From Rhodospirillales bacterium (GTDB lineage: Bacteria > Pseudomonadota > Alphaproteobacteria > Rhodospirillales_A > JACZKS01), in NCBI GenBank assembly GCA_018648445.1, contig JABGRG010000168.1, forward strand, positions 1-5,161: a stretch of DNA of 5,161 nucleotides, in the 5' to 3' direction. The translations under genes and the position numbers were made by a program. The notes below the pieces were generated by a model, which had not been told where the DNA came from, made no database searches, and saw nothing but the letters and a program-made list of their open reading frames with translations. This document shows positions 1-5,161 of this stretch, one piece after another; the stretch's first letter is position 1; every line of letters begins with the position of its first letter.

Positions 1-412
<412 letters not shown>

Positions 413-413
413 T

Positions 414-1424
414 TCAGTTGCCGGGGGCGAGCTTCAGCCAATCATGCCGGTCGCGCGACCGGACGACAACGCGTCCGACCGACATGCTTTCGCCTGCCGC
501 CGGAAGAACGTCCATGGGGATTTCCGTTCCGGCGGCGCCTCGCGCCCGCACCCTGCGAAAGAAGTCCACCATGCCGTGAATGGTTTGACCGTCGACGCCC
601 ATGATGATGTCGCCTGCCTGCATCCCCGCCTTATCTGCCGGTCCGTCCTTGGTCACACGGGTGACGAACACGCGGCCCGCGGTTTCGCCGGTGGTCAGGC
701 CCAGCCACGGCTGCGCCGGGTCGGTGCGGCGGCCAGATGTAAGAAGATCGGCCATAATCGGTTTCAGAAGGTCGATGGGAACAAACATATTGCCCTGCAT
801 CATCGGCGGACCGCGAAAGGCGTCATTGACGACCAGAGAGCCGATCCCCACCAATTCGCCTTGCGGGTTGATAAGAGGCGCGCCGCCGAAACCCGGATGG
901 GCCGGAGCGGTGAAGATGGCGTTTTCTAAAAGGTATTCCCAGTACCCGGCGAACGGACGGCGGTCCACCACCCGTTGCGGGGTCATGGGTTGCTGCCCGT
1001 CCAGACTGAGGGCCAGAACCGCATCGCTTTCCCCCACGTTGGAAGAACGGCCAAGGCGAACCGGTTCGACCGCCAACGGCGCGAGCGCACGCAACAGGCC
1101 GAACCCGGTTTCATGGTCGTAAGCGACGATGGAAGCCGGGATTTCACGCCCTTCCGAATCCGTCAGGTTTACCGAACTGGCTTCAAGGATCAGGTATCCG
1201 ATGGTTAGAACCAGACCGTCGCCGTCGATCACCACGCCAGCGCCCCTGCGCGTGCGGCCCAGGGAATTGGCGGTTCGGGCTTCGGCTGGAACGTCGGCCT
1301 CAACAACCACGACGGCGCGGAGAATTTCGCGAACGCTTTCGCGGGTCAATGTGGCTGCCGGGGCCGATGCGCTTGCGAAAAGGCCAATCAGGACGACAAC
1401 GGTGATGCAATGAAGGAGGCGCAT
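414..1424 (-). CDS. Exported HtrA/DegP-like trypsin-fold + PDZ protein lacking the catalytic triad (predicted pseudoprotease)
   Basis: This is a 336-residue protein from ATG at 1424. That start is chosen because AGGAGG sits 7 bases upstream and the product then begins with a Sec-type signal peptide (MRLLHC, hydrophobic core to about residue 17, cleavage likely near residues 20-24). A TTG 30 bases upstream is in frame but would put residues in front of the signal. I therefore expect a periplasmic location. Residues about 27-220 follow the HtrA protease fold: [14 protein letters not shown] (61-74), the Asp-loop region (103-111) and [17 protein letters not shown] (178-194). A single PDZ domain spans about 239-325, with WLGL at 240-243 and a [12 protein letters not shown] motif from 261. 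The triad is absent: Tyr77 replaces His, Gly107 replaces Asp and Gly180 replaces Ser. The spacing of these positions (30 and 73) closely follows DegP as I recall it (30 and 75). The frame is open, so it is not an obvious pseudogene. It probably binds peptides or proteins through the PDZ domain, but its actual role is unknown. Confidence 0.88.
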   Translation of the reverse strand: MRLLHCITVVVLIGLFASASAPAATLTRESVREILRAVVVVEADVPAEARTANSLGRTRRGAGVVIDGDGLVLTIGYLILEASSVNLTDSEGREIPASIVAYDHETGFGLLRALAPLAVEPVRLGRSSNVGESDAVLALSLDGQQPMTPQRVVDRRPFAGYWEYLLENAIFTAPAHPGFGGAPLINPQGELVGIGSLVVNDAFRGPPMMQGNMFVPIDLLKPIMADLLTSGRRTDPAQPWLGLTTGETAGRVFVTRVTKDGPADKAGMQAGDIIMGVDGQTIHGMVDFFRRVRARGAAGTEIPMDVLPAAGESMSVGRVVVRSRDRHDWLKLAPGN

Positions 1425-1431
1425 TTTCAAT

Positions 1432-1437
1432 CCTCCT
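1432..1437 (-). promoter_or_regulatory. Shine-Dalgarno of the HtrA-like gene
   Basis: Read on the minus strand this is AGGAGG, a perfect anti-16S match, 7 bases before the ATG at 1424. It decides the start: the in-frame TTG at 1454 has no comparable site and would add ten residues ahead of the signal peptide. I could not pick out a convincing sigma-70 promoter for this gene further upstream. Confidence 0.85.
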
Positions 1438-1489
1438 GAAAATACCGATCCCAATTAAGTGGGAACCCTTCGGCCCGACGAAAAGGTTT

Positions 1490-1516
1490 TTGAATGTTTA
1501 AAACCATTGCTATAAC
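1490..1516 (+). promoter_or_regulatory. Probable extended -10 promoter of uvrD, with predicted leaderless start
   Basis: TATAAC at 1511-1516 is preceded by TG plus one base (1508-1510), the extended -10 pattern. A TTGAAT -35-like hexamer lies at 1490-1495 with a short 15-base spacer, and the AT-rich stretch stands out in GC-rich surroundings. A -10 ending at 1516 predicts transcription from about 1523, which is the A of the helicase ATG. No Shine-Dalgarno-like purine run precedes that ATG, which fits a leaderless mRNA. This is a motif-based inference. Confidence 0.55.
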
Positions 1517-1522
1517 CCGCTC

Positions 1523-3802
1523 ATGTCTGATCCTTTTGACTTGGCCGAACCGAACACGCCTTCACCCTCGCCGGTGGTTGGGACTCCTTACCTTGACGGT
1601 TTGAACGAGGGGCAGCGCGAAGCCGTTGAAGCCATCGACGGTCCGCATCTGGTGCTGGCCGGCGCAGGCACGGGGAAAACCCGCGTGCTGACCACCCGGC
1701 TGGCCCACATCCTGATTCAAGGCAAGGCCCGTCACTGGCAGGTTCTGGCCGTCACCTTCACCAACAAGGCGGCCCGCGAAATGCGCGAACGGGTCGGCGC
1801 GATTTTGGGGACCGAGGTCGAAAACTGGTGGGTCGGAACCTTCCATGCATTGTGCGTTAAAATCCTGCGCAAACATGCGGCAGCCGTCGGCTTGTCATCC
1901 AACTTCACGATCCTCGATGATGACGATCAGGTGCGCCTAATCAAGCAGTTGCTGGACGTTCACGGCATTGATGAAAAGAAGACACCCGCGCGGGCCGTGT
2001 TGTCGGTCATCCAGCGCTGGAAAGACCGTGGACTGACGCCTGACAAGGTGACTGGCGGCGAGGGCTCGGACGCATTCGATGGGCAGGCGCTGAGCCTTTA
2101 CGAGGATTATCAGGCGCGCCTGCAAAGCCTGAATGCGGCCGATTTCGGCGATCTTTTGCTGCACTGCCTGACGCTTCTGCAAAACGACGCCGAGGTGCTG
2201 GCGAAGTACCGCGACCAGTTTCGCTACATCATGGTCGATGAGTATCAGGATACCAACGTTGCTCAGTATTTGTGGCTGCGGCTGTTGGCCGGGACCGGCG
2301 GCAATATCTGCTGTGTCGGCGACGACGACCAGTCCATCTATTCGTGGCGTGGGGCCGAGGTTGAAAATATCCTGCGTTTCGAAAAAGATTTCCCCGGCGC
2401 CCATGTGGTGCGGCTGGAACGCAATTACCGCTCGACCCCCAATATTCTGGGCGCGGCTTCGGGCCTGATCGCCAACAACGACGGGCGGCTGGGCAAGACC
2501 CTGTGGACCGAGGGTGACGCGGGCGACAAGGTGGTGCTCAACGGTGTCTGGGACGGGGCCGAGGAAGCGCGCTATATCGGCGGCGAGATCGAGGTTCTGC
2601 ATTCCAAAAAACACAAGCTGAACCAGATCGCCATTTTGGTGCGCGCCGGTTTTCAGACCCGCGAGTTCGAAGAACGGCTGATTACCCTGGGCGTTCCCTA
2701 CCGCGTTATCGGCGGCCAGCGCTTTTACGAACGTCAGGAAATCCGGGACGCCATTGCTTATTTGCGGGTGATCTGGCAGCCCAATGACGATCTGGCGTTT
2801 GAACGCATCGTCAACGTGCCCAAACGCGGCATCGGCAAGGCAACTCTGCAGACGGTCCATATTCTGGCCCGTAGCCAGCGCATTTCGCTCAGCGCTGCCG
2901 TCGCCCAGTTGGTCGAGACGGACGAGCTGAAAGCCAAGGCGCGCAACACGCTGGCAAACCTGATGGTCGAGTTCGAGCGCTGGCGCAGTCTTCTGGAAGG
3001 GGCCAATCAGGGCGAACTGATGGCCGAGGTTCTGGATCAATCAGGCTATATCGACATGTGGCGGGCCAGCCGCGCACCCGATGCGCCGGGCCGGATCGAC
3101 AACTTGAAGGAACTGGTCGCCGCCATGGACCAGTTTGACAGTCTGGAGGCTTTTCTCGAACACGTCAGTCTGGTCATGGAAAACGACGAGGCCGTCACCG
3201 ACGACAAGGTCAACCTGATGACCCTGCACGGGGCCAAGGGTCTTGAATTCGAAACCGTTTTTCTTCCCGGCTGGGAGGAGGGCCTGTTCCCCCATCAACG
3301 CGCGTTGGACGAAGGCGGAACCGGCGGTTTGGAGGAAGAGCGGCGGCTGGCCTACGTGGGGCTGACGCGGGCGCGGGCGCGGGCCACCATCTGTTTCGCC
3401 GCCAACCGCCGCATTTACGGCCAATGGCAAAGCGCCATTCCGTCGCGCTTTATCGACGAGTTGCCGGAAGAATACGTGCGGCGATCGGCGGCACCTGGCC
3501 TTTACGGGTATGGCGGGGGCTTGGGCGAGGGCGGTTCGCGCGGCGCGTTTCGTGATGGCGGGGCTTCTTTTGGCGGAAACGGTGGCGCGCGTCGCCAACG
3601 GCGCGCCGGGCTGATCGACGACGCCGGATGGCGAACCGAATCAGGGGCTGAGGAGCGGTCGAAATTTGATCTGGGACAGCGCGTATTTCATCAGAAGTTC
3701 GGCTATGGCCGGATCGTTGCAATCCAGGGAAACAAGCTGGAAATAGACTTCGAACACACCGGCATCAAGAAGGTTGTTGACAGCTTTGTTGACAACGTGT
3801 AA
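1523..3802 (+). CDS. uvrD: ATP-dependent 3'-5' DNA helicase, UvrD/PcrA family (superfamily 1A)
   Basis: The 759-residue cytoplasmic helicase is expected to unwind DNA in nucleotide-excision and mismatch repair and to clear recombinase or stalled RNA polymerase. All SF1A motifs are present in order: Q-motif glutamine (Q31), Walker A AGAGTGKT (46-53), motif Ia FTNKAA (79-84), GTFHALC (105-111), Walker B VDEYQDTN (238-245), motif III GDDDQSIYSWRGA (266-278), motif IV ERNYRST (299-305), motif V LMTLHGAKGLEFE (565-577) and motif VI EEERRLAYVGLTRA (604-617). A Gly/Arg-rich linker (about 659-693) leads to a C-terminal Tudor-like domain (713-759) with HQKFGYGRI. This domain is the RNA-polymerase-binding module of PcrA/UvrD and distinguishes it from Rep. 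Length is slightly above the usual 720-740 residues because of a 25-residue N-terminal extension and the linker. The ATG at 1523 has no Shine-Dalgarno but sits at the predicted transcription start. The UvrD versus PcrA name is a matter of convention; the family call is certain. Confidence 0.97.
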   Translation: MSDPFDLAEPNTPSPSPVVGTPYLDGLNEGQREAVEAIDGPHLVLAGAGTGKTRVLTTRLAHILIQGKARHWQVLAVTFTNKAAREMRERVGAILGTEVENWWVGTFHALCVKILRKHAAAVGLSSNFTILDDDDQVRLIKQLLDVHGIDEKKTPARAVLSVIQRWKDRGLTPDKVTGGEGSDAFDGQALSLYEDYQARLQSLNAADFGDLLLHCLTLLQNDAEVLAKYRDQFRYIMVDEYQDTNVAQYLWLRLLAGTGGNICCVGDDDQSIYSWRGAEVENILRFEKDFPGAHVVRLERNYRSTPNILGAASGLIANNDGRLGKTLWTEGDAGDKVVLNGVWDGAEEARYIGGEIEVLHSKKHKLNQIAILVRAGFQTREFEERLITLGVPYRVIGGQRFYERQEIRDAIAYLRVIWQPNDDLAFERIVNVPKRGIGKATLQTVHILARSQRISLSAAVAQLVETDELKAKARNTLANLMVEFERWRSLLEGANQGELMAEVLDQSGYIDMWRASRAPDAPGRIDNLKELVAAMDQFDSLEAFLEHVSLVMENDEAVTDDKVNLMTLHGAKGLEFETVFLPGWEEGLFPHQRALDEGGTGGLEEERRLAYVGLTRARARATICFAANRRIYGQWQSAIPSRFIDELPEEYVRRSAAPGLYGYGGGLGEGGSRGAFRDGGASFGGNGGARRQRRAGLIDDAGWRTESGAEERSKFDLGQRVFHQKFGYGRIVAIQGNKLEIDFEHTGIKKVVDSFVDNV

Positions 3803-3828
3803 CCGGCAAGTGGGGGAAAAGGAAGATA

Positions 3829-3861
3829 CTGCGGCGAACGCGGGGCTTTTACCTTTTTTTT
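3829..3861 (+). terminator. Possible weak intrinsic terminator after uvrD
   Basis: A short stem CTGCG/CGCGG (3829-3833 with 3839-3843, one G-U pair, loop GCGAA) is followed by two T runs (3847-3850 and 3854-3861). An outer pairing of AAAAGG (3817-3822) with CCTTTT (3852-3857) could extend the structure. The stem is short and the first T run is separated from it by three bases, so termination here is tentative. Readthrough into the small ORF is possible. Confidence 0.3.
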
Positions 3862-3901
3862 ACCAAGAGCGGCTAAGGTAGCCAAAAAAGAAACCAACCC
3901 C

Positions 3902-3907
3902 AGGGAG
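3902..3907 (+). promoter_or_regulatory. Ribosome binding site of the 60-residue ORF
   Basis: AGGGAG lies 8 bases before the ATG at 3916. It supports that start over the second in-frame ATG at 3931, and it supports the small ORF being translated at all. Confidence 0.7.
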
Positions 3908-3915
3908 ATCTAAGC

Positions 3916-4098
3916 ATGGGGGAAAAATATATGGCGCGGTACTCCGTGGTTTATGATGATTTGATCGCCAAATGGGCGGTCGTCGATACAAATGCCGCCG
4001 GAATGGTGATCGGATTTCACGATCACGAAGACGTTGCGCATAACTCGGCCCGGAACGAAGAAGAAATTTGGCCCGAGCGTTACGGCGAGAGTGAATAA
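3916..4098 (+). CDS. Small acidic protein of unknown function (60 residues)
   Basis: I do not recognise a characterised family. The protein is soluble-looking, with no signal peptide or membrane segment, and is acidic (13 Asp/Glu against 5 Lys/Arg). Residues 7-35 read like two or three beta strands (ARYSVVYDD, KWAVVDTNA, MVIGFHD) followed by a helix-like stretch (DVAHNSARNEEEIW, 39-52). This strand-strand-then-AR-helix pattern loosely resembles small DUF2188-type proteins, but that comparison is from memory and weak. Evidence that it is real: a good Shine-Dalgarno, a tight fit between uvrD and prmA on the same strand, and an ordinary composition matching its neighbours. It ends 46 bases before prmA and may be co-transcribed with it. 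Met6 (3931) is an alternative start. Confidence 0.75.
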   Translation: MGEKYMARYSVVYDDLIAKWAVVDTNAAGMVIGFHDHEDVAHNSARNEEEIWPERYGESE

Positions 4099-4131
4099 CG
4101 GGGCCTTAGCCCACCGAAACAACCCATCCTT

Positions 4132-4136
4132 GGGAG
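4132..4136 (+). promoter_or_regulatory. Ribosome binding site of prmA
   Basis: GGGAG ends 8 bases before the GTG at 4145. It decides the non-ATG start; no in-frame ATG with a comparable site lies near the beginning of the conserved region. Confidence 0.7.
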
Positions 4137-4144
4137 TTCCGTAA

Positions 4145-5026
4145 GTGACCATTACGGCAGCCGTCTGGCGCATTGCCTGCATCGTGCCAAGGCGTTGTGC
4201 CGATGCTTTTGTCGAATGCCTGGAACTTCATTGCGCCGCCGTCACCTGGTTCCTTCCCGACGAAGACGCCCCCGAAGGCCGTATTGAAGGCTATTCGGAC
4301 ACCGAACCCGATCAAGCTGCCATTCAAGCCGGCTTCGGCACGGTGGCAAACGCCTTCGGCATCAAGCTCCCTGACATCGACATTACCTGGTTACCGCCGC
4401 GCGATTGGGTGGCCGAAAACCTGCGGGCATTTGAACCCTTTTCGGTGGGGCGTTTTTTCGTTCACGATTCCGATCATCGCGATGCGCGGCCATTGGGAAG
4501 CATCAGTCTTGAGGTCGACGCCGGGCTGGCCTTCGGGTCGGGCCGCCATGAAAGCACCTCGGGATGCCTTCTGGCGCTGGACGGGTTGCGCAACCGGCGG
4601 TTCCGCCGCCCTCTGGATATGGGCTGCGGCTCGGGCATTCTGGCCATCGCCGCTGCCAAAACCCTGCGTGTACCGGTATGGGCCGCCGATGTGGATGCCG
4701 ATGCGGTTCGCGTGACGCGCGCCAATGCGGGTATTAACGGCGTCGAAGGGCAGGTGCGGGCGCTTCTCGGGAACGGATACAAAAGCCGCGAAGTTCGTCG
4801 CCGTGGCCCGTATGACCTGATCATCGCCAACATTCTGGCCAAACCGCTTTGTGTTATGGCCAGGGATCTTGCGCGCAATCTGCAATCGGGCGGCTACGCC
4901 GTGCTGGCGGGCTTCGTGACCCACGACGCCAATCGCGTTTACGCGGCCCATCGGCGGGTGGGCTTGCGCCTCGTGCGCCGCATCAACCTGCGCAGCTGGC
5001 AGTGCCTGGTTCTGCGAAAGCCTTAG
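4145..5026 (+). CDS. prmA: Ribosomal protein L11 methyltransferase
   Basis: PrmA uses S-adenosylmethionine to methylate amino groups of ribosomal protein L11 (uL11). The 293 residues match the usual length of about 290-300. The family order is complete: an N-terminal substrate-recognition domain (about 1-75), the linker signature DWVAENLRAFEPFSVGRFFVH (87-107), the SAM-loop motif DAGLAFGSGRH (125-135), Rossmann motif I LDMGCGSGILAIAA (157-170), acidic residues after strand 2 (D182, D184), and the hallmark NILAKPL (229-235). The C-terminus SWQCLVLRKP is typical of the family. The loop is usually written PGxAFGTGxHxTT; here it reads AGLAFGSGRHEST, keeping the glycines and His135, and I regard this as ordinary variation. 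The start is GTG with a Shine-Dalgarno 8 bases upstream. The gene follows the small ORF by 46 bases, probably in one transcript. It is not expected to be essential, because E. coli prmA mutants grow. Confidence 0.95.
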   Translation: MTITAAVWRIACIVPRRCADAFVECLELHCAAVTWFLPDEDAPEGRIEGYSDTEPDQAAIQAGFGTVANAFGIKLPDIDITWLPPRDWVAENLRAFEPFSVGRFFVHDSDHRDARPLGSISLEVDAGLAFGSGRHESTSGCLLALDGLRNRRFRRPLDMGCGSGILAIAAAKTLRVPVWAADVDADAVRVTRANAGINGVEGQVRALLGNGYKSREVRRRGPYDLIIANILAKPLCVMARDLARNLQSGGYAVLAGFVTHDANRVYAAHRRVGLRLVRRINLRSWQCLVLRKP

Positions 5027-5057
5027 GGCACTTTCCGACCAAATAGAGGTATTCTGA

Positions 5058-5153
5058 TGCGCTTCGGTGGAACGATCCGCTAGGCGTTTCGCGAAGCGCG
5101 ATGCTTTCGCATCGGGCGAGCGGAACAACGACGCGGGCGGCCACCGAAGCGCA
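5058..5153. repeat. Nested palindromic element downstream of prmA
   Basis: Perfect 13-base inverted arms TGCGCTTCGGTGG (5058-5070) and CCACCGAAGCGCA (5141-5153) enclose 70 bases. Inside is a second 6-base pair of arms, TCCGCT (5076-5081) with AGCGGA (5119-5124). Inside that are two adjacent hairpins: GCGTTTCGCGAAGCGC (5084-5099, near-palindrome with one G-U) and CGATGC/GCATCG around TTTC (5099-5114; the two share C5099). Folded, this is a stem opening into a branched structure. No T run follows the right arm within the window, so it is not a standard intrinsic terminator. It could be an intergenic palindromic repeat of the REP/MITE kind or a structured RNA. It lies in the non-coding tail 5027-5161, where I see no gene. 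Confidence 0.7.
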
Positions 5154-5161
5154 CCCTTCGG

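Noticed and set aside
1425..1454. Upstream TTG start extending the HtrA-like protein by ten residues
   Set aside because: The extension would translate through the AGGAGG site itself and displace the signal peptide from the N-terminus. The ATG at 1424 with ideal spacing is far better.
1937..3040. A 367-codon open frame on the minus strand within uvrD
   Set aside because: It is fully antisense to a helicase whose motifs are unmistakable. Its translation shows no domain and no ribosome binding site. It is a shadow caused by GC-rich codon bias.
3871..3883. Perfect small hairpin GGCTA-AGG-TAGCC before the small ORF
   Set aside because: It is only five base pairs with a three-base loop, followed by A rather than T on the plus strand, and no T run follows it on the minus strand. 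Too weak to call a terminator or operator, though it could slightly affect the 5' leader.
4101..4112. GGGC-CTTA-GCCC hairpin between the small ORF and prmA
   Set aside because: A four-base stem without a T run is expected by chance in such GC-rich DNA.
4391..5128. A 245-codon minus-strand frame across prmA and its tail
   Set aside because: It is antisense to a complete, well-conserved prmA. The translation is low in recognisable features and would begin inside the palindromic element.

Overview
This 5.2 kb, GC-rich window looks like ordinary chromosome of an alphaproteobacterium. The order Rhodospirillales (Rhodospirillum/Magnetospirillum-like) is my best guess, from the protein style and from finding prmA close to a uvrD/pcrA-type helicase. 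That placement is inference, because no rRNA or other marker is present. I see no mobile-element gene, tRNA, rRNA or CRISPR array, and coding density is high.

Layout from left to right. Bases 1-412 hold the 3' end of an L-serine dehydratase gene (sdaA), including all three iron-sulfur cysteines and a C-terminal cysteine. Facing it, with one base between the two stop codons, is a minus-strand gene (414-1424) for an exported HtrA/DegP-like trypsin-fold plus PDZ protein. All three catalytic-triad positions of that protein are replaced. A 98-bp divergent spacer (1425-1522) carries a strong Shine-Dalgarno for the HtrA-like gene and, on the plus strand, an extended -10 promoter. The promoter is placed so that transcription would begin at the A of the helicase start codon, so the helicase mRNA may be leaderless. 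Bases 1523-3802 encode a full-length UvrD/PcrA superfamily 1 DNA helicase with an intact C-terminal Tudor-like domain. After a T-rich spacer comes a 60-residue acidic protein of unknown function (3916-4098). It is followed 46 bases later by prmA (4145-5026), the ribosomal protein L11 methyltransferase. The last 135 bases are non-coding and contain a nested palindromic element (5058-5153).

Functionally this is a housekeeping neighbourhood: amino-acid catabolism, envelope quality control or scaffolding, DNA repair, and ribosome modification. The small ORF and prmA may form a two-gene operon, because both are on the plus strand, closely spaced, and each has a good ribosome binding site. I did not find a clear novel multi-gene system. 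The observations most worth following are the triad-less HtrA homologue, the probable leaderless helicase start, the nested palindrome at the right edge, and the uncharacterised small gene.
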